The notes: generated from the letters alone by a model not told the origin. 47,208 nucleotides of DNA from SIO4C1 sp039820425 (GCA_039820425.1 JBCBQD010000009.1:1-47208), one strand, 5' to 3'. Shown: positions 26,955 to 36,260, counted from the first letter of the stretch. Made by a program: numbers and translations.

Positions 26955-27050
26955 AGGATAGGGAAATCAGGGATATGGGTTACCTAAGCCTGGGAGTCCC
27001 CCCCCCCAGAATTGGCTCCAAAACCGGACATGAGTCGATGGCTGTGTTGC

Positions 27051-27425
27051 CTATTCCTCCCAGCCGAGGATGTCGGCAACCTGATCGGCGAGCTGCATGG
27101 CCTTAAAGGGTTTGGTGATCAGGGCGGTGATGCCCAACGCTAAGAATCTTTGCTGGTCGGTAGCCTGGGTTTTGGCGGTCATTAAAATCACCGGAATGGC
27201 CTGGGTTTTGGCTTCGGCCTGCATCCGCTTAAAGACCTCAATGCCGTCCATGTCGGGCATCATCACATCGAGCAAAACGGCATCGGGGGGGGTGGCAAGC
27301 ATTTGCTCCAACCCGTCTGGGCCGGAGTGCGCGGTCGATACCTGCCAACCACCGACGGTCTCAAGTGCCACCTGGGCGACATCGCGAATGTCTTCTTCGT
27401 CATCGATGATCAGGATGTGTTTCAT
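27051..27425 (-). CDS. Single-domain response regulator
   Basis: 124 aa from the ATG at 27425; the open frame reaches further upstream only through repeat DNA. Complete receiver: IDDEED, phosphoacceptor in AVLLDVMMPDMDG, Thr in ILMTAKT, Lys in ITKPFK. No output domain, as in CheY/Spo0F-like shuttles. It lies 70 bp downstream of the large hybrid kinase on the same strand and may take part in its phosphorelay. The convergent CHASE4 kinase gene ends 96 bp away. Confidence 0.9.
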   Translation of the reverse strand: MKHILIIDDEEDIRDVAQVALETVGGWQVSTAHSGPDGLEQMLATPPDAVLLDVMMPDMDGIEVFKRMQAEAKTQAIPVILMTAKTQATDQQRFLALGITALITKPFKAMQLADQVADILGWEE

Positions 27426-27495
27426 AGTGAGGGGGTGAGGGGGTGCAAGGGTGAGGGGGTGCAAGGGTGAGGGGGTGAGGGGGTGCAAGGGTAGT
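27426..27495. repeat. GTGAGGGG/GTGCAAGG short tandem repeats
   Basis: The spacer between two signalling genes consists of alternating GTGAGGGG and GTGCAAGG units, about eight copies, read on the plus strand. Similar heptamer to octamer repeats are scattered through the window. Confidence 0.8.
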
Positions 27496-27496
27496 G

Positions 27497-30400
27497 CTAC
27501 CTGGCCTGACAAGTAATCCGACTAATCAACTGAATCACTTGCTTTTCAAACTCATCTGGGGAGACTCGACCTTTGGTCAAGAACAAGGTTTGGCCAAGTC
27601 GCAGCTTTTGGCGCTCGAGATTATCGAGATCTTTGGCAGTGTAAACCACCAGGGGGACGCGACAGAGCTGGTTATGCTGCCGCAGCCAGTCAACCACGGC
27701 AAAGCCATCGCCATCGGGCAGGGCCAGGTCAAGTACTAACAAATCGGGGGTGACTTGCTGGCTGAGCTGAATCGCGATCTGTCCAGTGGGGGCGTGGTGG
27801 GTGGTGATGCCGTGGCGATCAAAAATGGTGATTAAAATCTGGGCTAAATCGGCATCGTCTTCGACGATGAGTACTTGCAGATCGGGTCGGTGTGAGGCTA
27901 TGGCCTGTTGCAAGGCTTGAAACAGGGCAGACTCATCGGGGGGTTTGACAATCCAGTCGCTGACCTCAGCCGGTAAGTTAGACCTATCTTCGGGGCGCAG
28001 GCCGCTGAGGATAACAACGGGGATATTTTGGGTTTGCGATCGCGACTTCAACGCTGCCAGCGTCTCCCAACCGTGCATCCCCGGCATCATCAAGTTGAGC
28101 AAAATCACATCGGGCTGTTTTTCACTGGCCTGGGCGATGGCCGCTTGCCCCGAGGCGACGGTAATGGCGCGATAGTGTTGGCGCTCGAGCATGGCCTCGA
28201 TCACGGCCAGCACCGACGGATCGTCATCGCACACCAGCACCAGCGGCTGGGCCAGATCGACGGGGGGCATGGGCGACGCCGATGGCAGCACCGGCAAAGT
28301 AAAGAAGAAGGTACTGCCCTGGTCGGGGCGACTCTCAACCCAGATGCGCCCCCCGTGGTACTGCACAATACTGCGGCAGACGGCCAGCCCCAATCCGGTG
28401 CCGCCCCGCTTCCGAGAGTCAGAGGCATCGACCTGCTGAAACCGGCCAAAGATGGTTTTGAGCTTATCCGGTGGAATCCCTCGCCCCTGATCCTGGACCT
28501 GGAAAACCACCTGCTGGGTTTGGATGGGCAGGGGGGAATCATCGGCAGGAGCAGATAGCCCCGCCAGCGGCTCTAGCTCAGATTGAACGGTGACCATCAG
28601 CGACACGGTTGAGTCCCCAGGAGAGAATTTAATTGCGTTGCTGAGCAGATTGGTAAACACCTGAATAATCCGGTCGGGGTCAGCCCAAATCCTCACTGAG
28701 AGCGGCATGACCAACATATTCACCCCGGCTTGATCGGCCAGGCTTTGCATCTCGTTAACCGCCGTCGTCATCAGCTCAGCGGCGTCGCACACCTGTTTAG
28801 TCATGGTCATCTTGCCCGACTCAATGCGCTCGATGTCGAGCATGTCGTTGATCAGGCGCACCAGGCGATCGGCATTTTTCGCTGCGATTTGCAGCATCCG
28901 CTGGCCCTTCTCGGGTTGAGTCCTCAAAACACCGCTCGCTAACAGATCTAAAGACCCCAGAATGGAGGTAAGGGGCGTTCTGAGCTCATGGTTGACCACC
29001 GAGATAAATTCATCTTTGAGTTTCTCAACCTCGTGGCGATCGCTGATGTCGATGCAGGTACCAATGTAACCGGCAAAGCTGCCGTCGGGGGTAAAACGTG
29101 GCACCCCCCGATCTAAGAGCCAGCGATACTGCCCGTCTGCCCGTCGCAGGCGATACTCCATTTCAAAGCTTTGACGGGCATCAAAGGCGGTGGTATAAAT
29201 ATCTACACAAGATTCAAAATCGTCGGGGTGGACCCCCTCTGTCCAACCATCGCCCAATTCTTGCTCCACGGTGCGCCCGGTGAAGGTAATCCAGGTTTGG
29301 TTAAAGAAGGTACAGCGTTTGTCGGTGTCAGCCATCCACAGCAGCACCGGGGCACTGTTGGCGACGGTGCGAAATCGAGCCTCGCTCTCCCGCAGAGCCT
29401 CGGCGGCGGCCTGCTGCTGCTGGTGGGCTAAATCTGCGGCGAGAAACCGCCCAATGCTCTGGGCCATGAGTTCGATGATTTCTTGCTCGTGGCTGGTAAA
29501 GGCGTCTGGTCGAACCTGGGTCGAAGAGAAGTTGAGGGTGCCATAAATCTGCCCATTTACAAAAATCGGGGTGCCCAGGTAGCTCTCTAGCTGCAAGTTT
29601 TGGTAGACGGGGTGCGATCTCATTTCCGTCATCTTCCCCACCTGCCCATAGGCCACTGTCCGATGTTCTCTGACGACGGCGGCGCAGTAGGTGTCTGATA
29701 GGGTAAACACATCGTCGGTCGCCAGCGACGCTAAGTCAGACCGTACCGAGCGAATCGTATAGGTTTGGTCAACAATCTGGCTGATGATGCCGGTCTCTAA
29801 CCCCAGGATTTGGCAACCCGTTTCTAAACAATCTTCAAACAGCGCATCGTAGGTCTCATAGTGGGCAGTATTAATGCGATGCAAATGTTTAAGGCTAGTG
29901 CTAAATCGCCTCAAATTTTCTTCGGTCAGTCTGCGGTCAGTCGTATCCCGCGCCACCGCATAGAGTAGCCCGGTCTCGACCCTAGGAACAGTGACCCAGT
30001 TGAGCCAGCGATAGCTGCCGTCTTGACAGCGATAGCGATTCTCAAAATCCAAGGCGGCGGTACCGGCGGCCAATTTATCGATCTCCGCCAGGGTGGCGTC
30101 CACATCATCGGGATGAACAAAACTCAGAAATGATTGGGCGAGCAAGGCTTTAGCAGGGTGGCCCAGGGTTTTCTCAAAAGCGGGGTTGATGCGCTTAAAG
30201 TAACCATCCGTGCCGGCAATACACAACAAATCGGGGGACAAATTAAAAAACAACTCTAAATCTTTTTCGGCTTGCTGCCGTTCCGCACTCTCTCTAATCA
30301 GCTGAGCATGATGTCGTTGGGCCGCTTGGGTGAGCCAGGTGATCCAGCCCAATAACCCCGACATGAGTACACCACTGATTAAAATCACGGTGGGTAAGTG

Positions 30401-31231
30401 GGACTGTTCTTGGGCCAACAGAGCGGGGGTGGGCCAGACTTCGATCTCCCAAATCACATCATATAGATCAATCTCGGTACGCTGACCCCAGGTTTTCTGA
30501 AGCGTTTGCGGCGTTTGCGACGGGAGCGGCTCGACATCAGCCATCTCGGCGGCGGTGCGACGATAGATTTCGGTGTCGCCTTCTCGGATTGCGATCGCAT
30601 AGCCCGGGGCCACCCGGTCATTCAAAATCGTATCGAGCAGTCGCTGGATTCGAAAAACACCCAGGTTAAACCCCACAAAGGACTGATCGGCTTCCCGAAA
30701 GATCGGGGCGTAGACCAAAATGCCTTCTCCCCCCTGCACCAGGGTTACCGTGTGGGTCATGGAGGCGGTGTGTTTTTCTCGCGCGCTCTCCAAGGCCTCT
30801 CGCCGATAGGCTTCAGACCCCAGGTTAAAGTCTTGTGCGGCTTCATTCCCAGATAGGGGCACAATCCAGCGCACATAAAAGTCCGAGTCGATCCATTCAA
30901 TTGCCTGGTAGCCAGAATAATCTCGCAACAGGCTTTCAGCATCGGCGGTCCAGTCGTCTTTGGTCATCCCCCCCTGGGCGGCCCATCGCCGCGACATCCG
31001 CACCAGTGCCTGCACCCGACCTTCGGTTTGGACGCGGATTTGCCGACCAATACTGTTGGTGGCAAAGTCAACCCGTCGGTGAATTTGAGCCTGTTCTTGT
31101 GCCCTCAAAGACTGCCAGAGGATCAACGTGGTTGCGATCACCCCAGCCCCCACAGCCAGGGGAAGCCAGGTCGCTTTCCAAACCTGAAAGATCCTGGGTG
31201 AACGGTTGGACTGCATAGCGGTTTTCCCCAT
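27497..31231 (-). CDS. Large hybrid histidine kinase: CHASE-PAS-GAF-PAS-HisKA-HATPase-REC-REC
   Basis: 1244 aa. A membrane segment at about 20-42, CHASE sensor domain (about 50-280, with SGYQAIEWIDSDFYVRWIVPL), second membrane segment near 285-305, PAS (about 335-455), GAF (about 470-620), PAS (about 635-755), HisKA with VNHELRTPLTSIL, and HATPase with NLLSNAIKF, DQGRGIP and GGTGLGLAV. Two receivers end the protein. In the first, the phosphoacceptor position reads LLNLMMPG, Asn for Asp, so it should not be phosphorylated. The second has the normal LLVLDLALPDGDG. It lies 3 bp downstream of the 817-aa regulator, which suggests one transcript. Confidence 0.92.
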   Translation of the reverse strand: MGKTAMQSNRSPRIFQVWKATWLPLAVGAGVIATTLILWQSLRAQEQAQIHRRVDFATNSIGRQIRVQTEGRVQALVRMSRRWAAQGGMTKDDWTADAESLLRDYSGYQAIEWIDSDFYVRWIVPLSGNEAAQDFNLGSEAYRREALESAREKHTASMTHTVTLVQGGEGILVYAPIFREADQSFVGFNLGVFRIQRLLDTILNDRVAPGYAIAIREGDTEIYRRTAAEMADVEPLPSQTPQTLQKTWGQRTEIDLYDVIWEIEVWPTPALLAQEQSHLPTVILISGVLMSGLLGWITWLTQAAQRHHAQLIRESAERQQAEKDLELFFNLSPDLLCIAGTDGYFKRINPAFEKTLGHPAKALLAQSFLSFVHPDDVDATLAEIDKLAAGTAALDFENRYRCQDGSYRWLNWVTVPRVETGLLYAVARDTTDRRLTEENLRRFSTSLKHLHRINTAHYETYDALFEDCLETGCQILGLETGIISQIVDQTYTIRSVRSDLASLATDDVFTLSDTYCAAVVREHRTVAYGQVGKMTEMRSHPVYQNLQLESYLGTPIFVNGQIYGTLNFSSTQVRPDAFTSHEQEIIELMAQSIGRFLAADLAHQQQQAAAEALRESEARFRTVANSAPVLLWMADTDKRCTFFNQTWITFTGRTVEQELGDGWTEGVHPDDFESCVDIYTTAFDARQSFEMEYRLRRADGQYRWLLDRGVPRFTPDGSFAGYIGTCIDISDRHEVEKLKDEFISVVNHELRTPLTSILGSLDLLASGVLRTQPEKGQRMLQIAAKNADRLVRLINDMLDIERIESGKMTMTKQVCDAAELMTTAVNEMQSLADQAGVNMLVMPLSVRIWADPDRIIQVFTNLLSNAIKFSPGDSTVSLMVTVQSELEPLAGLSAPADDSPLPIQTQQVVFQVQDQGRGIPPDKLKTIFGRFQQVDASDSRKRGGTGLGLAVCRSIVQYHGGRIWVESRPDQGSTFFFTLPVLPSASPMPPVDLAQPLVLVCDDDPSVLAVIEAMLERQHYRAITVASGQAAIAQASEKQPDVILLNLMMPGMHGWETLAALKSRSQTQNIPVVILSGLRPEDRSNLPAEVSDWIVKPPDESALFQALQQAIASHRPDLQVLIVEDDADLAQILITIFDRHGITTHHAPTGQIAIQLSQQVTPDLLVLDLALPDGDGFAVVDWLRQHNQLCRVPLVVYTAKDLDNLERQKLRLGQTLFLTKGRVSPDEFEKQVIQLISRITCQAR

Positions 31232-31234
31232 TGC

Positions 31235-33688
31235 CTAAGTCGATAAAAGCTGACCTGGTCGGGCTCGACCCAGGAGTGTCATTGCCCCCTCAAAGAGGCG
31301 GGGTAAGCCATTTCCTGTGGTTCCTTTTTTGGCCCCTGCTGTTGCCTCCTCTGTCGCCCCCCCGGTTGCCCTCTCTATGGCCCTCTCTATGACCTTCTCT
31401 GGGGCCTTCTCTGGGGACTTCTCTGGGGGGCAATCATCCGCTGCTATGGGGTAGGTGATCACCCCTGCACTAAAGCTCAGAGCAACCTTTTCCGGGTGCT
31501 CTATCGGCAGCGCAATTTTGCGAAAGTCTTGGAGGAGCGCTTTGAGGCGGCGAATCCCATCTTGGGCGGTCATTCCATACATGGCCACCACAAACAATCG
31601 ACCGCCCCAGCGACCGACCACGTCCTCCCCGGCAAAGGCTCGCCGCAATAGCTGCCCCAATTGGGTAATGGCGGCATTCCCGATGTCGTAGCCGTACTCG
31701 CGATTGAGGGTTTCTAGACGATCGATTTTTAGGGCTGCCAGGCAAAGGGGCTGATGGTGCTGGCGCGCCAGGGTGAGCAGTTGGGCGACGGCTTGGGCAG
31801 CATGGCGACGATTGGCCACCCCGCTCAGGGCATCGATCTCGGTGTGCACCTGACCCAGCCGCGATCGCTCTAGCCGATTTAGAATACGGGTGACTAATGC
31901 CGGCCCCACAATTGGTTTAGCCACATAGTCATCGGCCCCCACCTCAAACACCCGGCCCTGGGTAGCGGCATCAGTATGGGCGGTGAGAAACAAAATCGGC
32001 AAGTGGCTCCAGTGCAGGTCGCTGCGGACCACCTGACACAGGGCTAAGCCATCCACGTAGGGCATTTCGACATCCAGCACGAGCAAATCGGGCTGGGTGT
32101 CGTTGAGTACCTCCCAAAACCGCCGTGGGTCATTAAGGGTAAACAGTTTCAGGCCCCACGGCTCTAGCAGCTGACGCATGGCCTCTAAAATATGCGGGTC
32201 GTCATCCACCGCTAAAACCGTGGCCGCCGCTGGTCGCGATCGCACCCACAGCTGCATCACCGTCTCGATTACCGTCGTCGCAGGCAGCGCCGGGGAAATA
32301 AACCCACGCCCCCCCAATCGAGCCACCTTGACCCGATCGATCAAGCTATCTTGATCGGTGCGCAGCAGCACCGGCACTGGCGGTGTCATCGCCTGCAATT
32401 CTGCCAAAAAAGTGACCGTATCCGGGGTTAGCCGAATGGTCTGTTGGCTTTGGGCAGTGGACGACAGATCCAGCAGCACCACATCGGGGCGACGGCGGGT
32501 CAACATCCCTCGGACGGCACTGGGGTCGGTCTCTGTTTGCATGGCCCAACCCGTCGCAGCGGTGGCCAACGCATCGGAGAAATCAGCATCCGTGCTAATC
32601 ACTAGCAGGTAGGGCAGATTGGCGGCGGGGGGCACCTCAGGGGGGGCAAACAGCGTCGGGGTTTCACTTTGAATCGCCTGCTGTACCGACTGTCTCAGCG
32701 CCCCCACCAGCTCGGCGAGCTGACTGCGTTGGTGGGACTTAAGCGACGGCCAGTTGTGAAACGCCAGTTCGGCTTCGCGGGCCAGCTGAGAGCCCTCATC
32801 AAAATTGAACATGCCCAGGGACCCTGCCAGTTTGTGGGCTTCTTTCTCAGCCTGCTGACGGAGCTCATCGGCCAGCGTATCGGTGATGCCCGCGGAGGTG
32901 GCCTGCTCAATCACCGCAATGCGATTACTCAACCGTTGCTTGGCCCGGTCCCAAACCGCTGCGGTTTTTGTATTCGCCTGGTGGGCTGCCTGGTGAGACA
33001 ATCTCTCTGGTTTGGGCGTTTCTCGCAGTCGATAGCCAATGCCGTACACCGTCTCGATCGGATTTTGGGACACCCCGGCGGCTTTGAGATGCTGCCGCAG
33101 TCCTTTGATGTGAGCGGTCACCGTTTCTTCTCCGGGTGAGCCCTCAAAAGACCAGAGGTGATCAAGAATGGCCCCCCGACTAAACACCCGATGGGGGTTG
33201 CGTAAAAACAGCTCGAGCAGATCATATTCCCTCGGTCGCAGGTAAATCGGCTCACCGTGGTGGGTAACTTCCCGCGTACTCGGATCCAGTGAGAGGCTTT
33301 TCCAGGTGAGCACCGGCAGCAGCGTCACCGCCTCCCGCCGTTGCAGTGCCCGAATCCTTGCCAGCAGCTCTTTTTGATCAAAGGGCTTGGTCATATAGTC
33401 GTCAGCCCCCGCATCCAGGCCGAGGACCTTGCTGGTGCTGGTATCTTGGGCGGTGAGCAGCAAAATTGGGGTTTGGCTGCCGTGCGATCGCAGCTTCCGA
33501 CAGAGGCTGATGCCATCCAGTTTGGGCAGCATCACATCCAGCAAAATCAGATCGTAGTCAAACGCAGACGCCAGCTCCCAGCCCATCTGACCATCAGCGG
33601 CAACATCAATGGCGTAGTGCTCCGCCGTCAACGCATTAACAAGCACCTCCGCTAAAATGTCATCATCCTCAACCAGAAGAATTTTCAC
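31235..33688 (-). CDS. Multidomain response regulator: REC-wHTH-Hpt-pseudoREC-REC-degenerate GGDEF
   Basis: 817 aa, GTG start at 33688 with AGGAGG four bases upstream. An OmpR-like receiver (1-118, LILLDVMLPKLDG) and winged helix (about 125-222) are followed by an Hpt-like helix bundle with HKLAGSLGMF near 292, a degraded receiver, and a complete receiver (VLAVDDD, LLVLDVEMPYVDG, KPI). A GGDEF-like domain then carries GGRLF where GGDEF is needed, so it should not make cyclic di-GMP. The tail is a PEK/IER/ATxEA low-complexity stretch. One protein could thus accept, relay and act on a phosphate. A close paralogue is at 39.0-41.3 kb. Confidence 0.9.
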   Translation of the reverse strand: MKILLVEDDDILAEVLVNALTAEHYAIDVAADGQMGWELASAFDYDLILLDVMLPKLDGISLCRKLRSHGSQTPILLLTAQDTSTSKVLGLDAGADDYMTKPFDQKELLARIRALQRREAVTLLPVLTWKSLSLDPSTREVTHHGEPIYLRPREYDLLELFLRNPHRVFSRGAILDHLWSFEGSPGEETVTAHIKGLRQHLKAAGVSQNPIETVYGIGYRLRETPKPERLSHQAAHQANTKTAAVWDRAKQRLSNRIAVIEQATSAGITDTLADELRQQAEKEAHKLAGSLGMFNFDEGSQLAREAELAFHNWPSLKSHQRSQLAELVGALRQSVQQAIQSETPTLFAPPEVPPAANLPYLLVISTDADFSDALATAATGWAMQTETDPSAVRGMLTRRRPDVVLLDLSSTAQSQQTIRLTPDTVTFLAELQAMTPPVPVLLRTDQDSLIDRVKVARLGGRGFISPALPATTVIETVMQLWVRSRPAAATVLAVDDDPHILEAMRQLLEPWGLKLFTLNDPRRFWEVLNDTQPDLLVLDVEMPYVDGLALCQVVRSDLHWSHLPILFLTAHTDAATQGRVFEVGADDYVAKPIVGPALVTRILNRLERSRLGQVHTEIDALSGVANRRHAAQAVAQLLTLARQHHQPLCLAALKIDRLETLNREYGYDIGNAAITQLGQLLRRAFAGEDVVGRWGGRLFVVAMYGMTAQDGIRRLKALLQDFRKIALPIEHPEKVALSFSAGVITYPIAADDCPPEKSPEKAPEKVIERAIERATGGATEEATAGAKKGTTGNGLPRLFEGAMTLLGRARPGQLLST

Positions 33689-34000
33689 AACCCCTCCTCT
33701 GCCACCGGCTCAGTCAATCAGGACACGACTATCCTGTGAGAACGGTTTATCTACTCAGTCACCCTTACGCCCAAGCTAGCGCGGGTTAGTAATCACTCAG
33801 AGGGGTGTTTGTAAATCGCAACAATAGGTGGGTGAAGATAATGGTGAGTGGTGAGATGGTGAGGCAGAGGGTAGAGGGTGGTGAAGTAAAAACAGGTTAC
33901 TGACTCACCAAGCGCAGCGAACTTCATCAGCACAGCGAACTCACCGAGCGCAGCGTCCTCACTAAGCGCAGCGAACTCACCAAGCACAGCATCCCCACCT
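33689..34000. other. Intergenic region with repeats
   Basis: No gene is seen. It should hold the promoter of the 817-aa regulator. The part nearest the next gene is made of five 18-bp units (33904-33993). A 64-codon open frame across them is a by-product of the repeats. Confidence 0.6.
33904..33993 (+). repeat. Five tandem 18-bp units (CTCACCAAGCGCAGCGAA family)
   Basis: Units start at 33904, 33922, 33940, 33958 and 33976, each 18 bp with a few changes. The core CACTAAGCGCAGCG also occurs, inverted, near 38877-38913. The period of 18 gives an open frame on the minus strand without other coding signs. Confidence 0.85.
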
Positions 34001-34249
34001 CTAAACAGCCGGTGTCAGCGGACGTTGCTGAGCGCTCGAAGCATCATCGGTCACAAAATCATCATCGGCTTCGGGCAAGGCAGGCAGCCGACTGATAAAT
34101 GCATAAATCTCTTTACGTGCCCAAATTCTGCCATTTTCATCGACCTTAAAGTCTTTTCCGGGGATAAATCCCGCCAAAGTCAGCTTTATCAGTAACGTAT
34201 TGACTTCGGCCTTCGTGAGGTGACGGATTGCCATCGGGGGTCTAAACAC
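34001..34249 (-). CDS. Conserved-type small hypothetical protein
   Basis: Up to 82 aa; starting at the second Met (34234) gives MAIRHLTKAEVNTLLIKLTLAGFIPGKDFKV, a more natural beginning. A compact mixed fold is suggested, with an acidic tail (PEADDDFVTDDASS). It seems to be one of the short cyanobacterial hypotheticals, but I cannot name a family. The stop is next to the 18-bp repeat array. Confidence 0.55.
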   Translation of the reverse strand: MFRPPMAIRHLTKAEVNTLLIKLTLAGFIPGKDFKVDENGRIWARKEIYAFISRLPALPEADDDFVTDDASSAQQRPLTPAV

Positions 34250-34346
34250 TCCTTAATCATGCTTATCTATACCCTAACGACCAATTCTGAAATTGTGGTG
34301 AAACGAAACAACCCAGTTCCAAGCGATTAGAGAGAATCTTCTGGCT

Positions 34347-34709
34347 CTAAACAACACGGATACTCGGAATCATTAATTTCAATCCATAAGTATATCGCTG
34401 GGTGGGAGGACGCTGGGCCAGGTAGCTCGCTCCCCAGGCCAACAACAACCCCAATACGTCACTGAGGTTGTGCCCCGCATCCGCCAGCAGCGCCAGGGAA
34501 TGGGTCATCACCCCAAAAGCGGCTTCTACAATTACAAAGCCGACATTAAGGGTCGTGCCGATCATAAAAGCACGGCCATAGCGGACACGGCCATCCCCCT
34601 GTCCGCTATGGCCGTGGTGGGGATGATGCCCGGGATGCTCAGGATGGGAGTGTGCCATGGGGAATGCTTTGGGCTGCGCCTCGCCCAGCGACTGGTTACA
34701 ATCAAACAT
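34347..34709 (-). pseudogene. Cation diffusion facilitator (CzcD/DmeF-like), 3'-truncated
   Basis: The N-terminal His-rich stretch HSHPEHPGHHPHHGHSG and the first two membrane helices GTTLNVGFVIVEAAFGVMTHSLALLADAGHNLSDVLGLLLAWGA are clear CDF features, with the metal-binding HNLSD. After QRYTYGLK, where relatives go on for about 200 residues, the frame ends in ten unrelated residues. The remaining helices and the cytoplasmic domain are absent, so the efflux pump should be dead. The native start may be the Met before AHSHPEH (34658). A 17-bp perfect inverted repeat is embedded in the coding sequence. Confidence 0.78.
34571..34616. repeat. 17-bp perfect inverted repeat inside the CDF remnant
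   Basis: CACGGCCATAGCGGACA at 34571-34587 is repeated as its exact complement at 34600-34616 with a 12-base loop. It keeps the reading frame open and codes for HGHSGQGDGRVRYGRAF-like residues between the His-rich tail and the first helix. It may be a small mobile palindrome. Confidence 0.8.
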
Positions 34710-34737
34710 GAACGTGATGAGTCAACGGTAGCGCTGT

Positions 34738-35898
34738 ATGGGGTTTTCAATCGAAGCTATTTTAGATCGAGCACTGGCGGGGGCAGATATTGCGATCGCA
34801 GACGCCATCTCCCTGCTACAGCCCGAAACCCCCGGCCAGCGAGAAGCCATTCGCGTTACCGCCGATACTCTGCGACAGCGACAGGTGGGGGATACGGTCA
34901 CCTACATCGTCAATCGCAATATCAACTACACCAATATTTGCGAACAGCACTGCAACTTTTGTGCCTTTCGCCGCGATGCAGATCAGGACGGTGCCTACTG
35001 GCTCGACTGGGGGGCCATTTTAGAAAAAGCTAGCGATGCTGTTGCCCAAGGCGCGACTGAAATTTGTATGCAGGGGGGCCTGAACCCAGAGGCGAAGGTC
35101 AACGGCACCGCCCTGGCCTACTACTGCAAGCTAGTAGACACCATCAAAGACACGTTCCCAGACCTCCACATCCATGCTTTCTCGCCTCAAGAGGTGGAAT
35201 TTATCGCCCGCGAAGACAGCCTTGACTTTCGCACGGTGATTGCCACCCTGCGGGATGCCGGGGTAGGCTCCCTACCAGGGACAGCCGCCGAAGTGTTGGA
35301 CGATCGTGTCCGGCGCATTCTCTGTCCTGAGAAAATCGACACGGCCACCTGGCTCGAGATCGTCGCCCTCGCCCACGACGAAAACTTGCCCACCACCAGC
35401 ACAATGCTCTCGGGGCATATTGAAACGCCAGTGCAACAGATTCATCACCTGGCCCAGCTTAGGGATTTACAAAAACAGTCCCACGCCCAAGGCAAAATCG
35501 GCATCACCGAATTTATCTTGCTACCCTTCGTCGGTCAGGACGCCCCCGCCCCCCTGCGCAAGCGCGTTGGTCGTGACCAGCCTATCCTGGAGGATGCCCT
35601 ACTCCTCACCGCCGTCGCCCGTATTTTCCTCGGCAATTGGATTCCTAACCACCAGCCCAGCTGGGTTAAACTCGGTCTAGACGGGGCTACTGAAGCCCTG
35701 CGCTGGGGCTGCAACGACATCGGTGGAACACTCATGGAAGAACACATTACCTCCATGGCTGGTGCGCAGGGGGGCACCTGTCAGACCGTGGCCGATTTGC
35801 AAGGGGCAATCCGCTGCTTAGGGCGACCCGATCAGCAGCGAGATACTCTGTATCAGCCGATCAAGACACCTATACTGGCAACTCCGCGTAAGTATTAG
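34738..35898 (+). CDS. cofH: FO synthase subunit CofH (deazaflavin biosynthesis)
   Basis: 386 aa radical SAM enzyme. The cluster motif CEQHCNFC (CxxxCxxC) follows the family phrase VNRNINYTNIC, and FAFRRDADQDGAYW, EICMQGGLNP, SLPGTAAEVLDD and LCPEKI are all typical. CofH joins a tyrosine-derived fragment to 5-amino-6-ribitylaminouracil; CofG then forms the 8-hydroxy-5-deazaflavin FO. In cyanobacteria FO serves as antenna of DNA photolyase. No cofG or photolyase gene is in the window, so they must lie elsewhere. It diverges from the CDF remnant by 28 bp. Confidence 0.95.
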   Translation: MGFSIEAILDRALAGADIAIADAISLLQPETPGQREAIRVTADTLRQRQVGDTVTYIVNRNINYTNICEQHCNFCAFRRDADQDGAYWLDWGAILEKASDAVAQGATEICMQGGLNPEAKVNGTALAYYCKLVDTIKDTFPDLHIHAFSPQEVEFIAREDSLDFRTVIATLRDAGVGSLPGTAAEVLDDRVRRILCPEKIDTATWLEIVALAHDENLPTTSTMLSGHIETPVQQIHHLAQLRDLQKQSHAQGKIGITEFILLPFVGQDAPAPLRKRVGRDQPILEDALLLTAVARIFLGNWIPNHQPSWVKLGLDGATEALRWGCNDIGGTLMEEHITSMAGAQGGTCQTVADLQGAIRCLGRPDQQRDTLYQPIKTPILATPRKY

Positions 35899-35928
35899 TT
35901 GCATCTTCTTTAAAGTCTCGTCGAGGCA

Positions 35929-36174
35929 TTAAATAATGGAGTTAGGTATCATCTGAGCGGAATATTCTACTTTTAGCTGTATGAGTCGTTTCACCAACAG
36001 TGGCGGATTTTGATCTTGTTCTTGTTCAGCTTTCAGGCAGTACTCTAGCCAGCGTTTAAGATATTCACTCATAGCCCCATGACGGTGCCAATAGTACAAA
36101 ATAGTGGCATAAACTTGCTCAAGGGTCAGGCCAGTGTAAGCTTCTGCAATTTCTTCTGGTGGTCTGACAGCGGT
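35929..36174 (-). pseudogene. DUF433-like (antitoxin-type) protein, 5'-degraded
   Basis: On the minus strand the frame that ends with TAA at 35929-35931 reads VRPPEEIAEAYTGLTLEQVYATILYYWHRHG, the conserved C-terminal half of DUF433 proteins, then a charged tail ending SAQMIPNSII. The usual N-terminal GxPxIxGTRIPV region is not recognisable, and there is no ATG, GTG or TTG in frame upstream up to 36260. DUF433 proteins are often antitoxins next to a PIN-like toxin; no such partner is seen here. Confidence 0.6.
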
Positions 36175-36245
36175 GGATGTATTCGTACAGAACTGACTTG
36201 CACTGGGGTTTGTCAGAACGGTAAGCTCAATCCACTGGAATTGCC

Positions 36246-36252
36246 GGGGAGG
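36246..36252 (+). promoter_or_regulatory. Ribosome binding site that decides the hydrolase start
   Basis: GGGGAGG ends 8 bases before the GTG at 36261. The alternative GTG at 36252 overlaps this site, so 36261 is the likely start. Confidence 0.6.
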
Positions 36253-36260
36253 TGCCGCCT

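Noticed and set aside
32669..33139. Long + strand frames opposite the signalling genes
   Set aside because: These are shadows of GC-rich coding sequence; the minus-strand frames carry the domain motifs.
33793..33987. 64-codon minus-strand open frame
   Set aside because: Produced by the 18-bp tandem repeats; the residue pattern simply repeats ALGEFA-like units.
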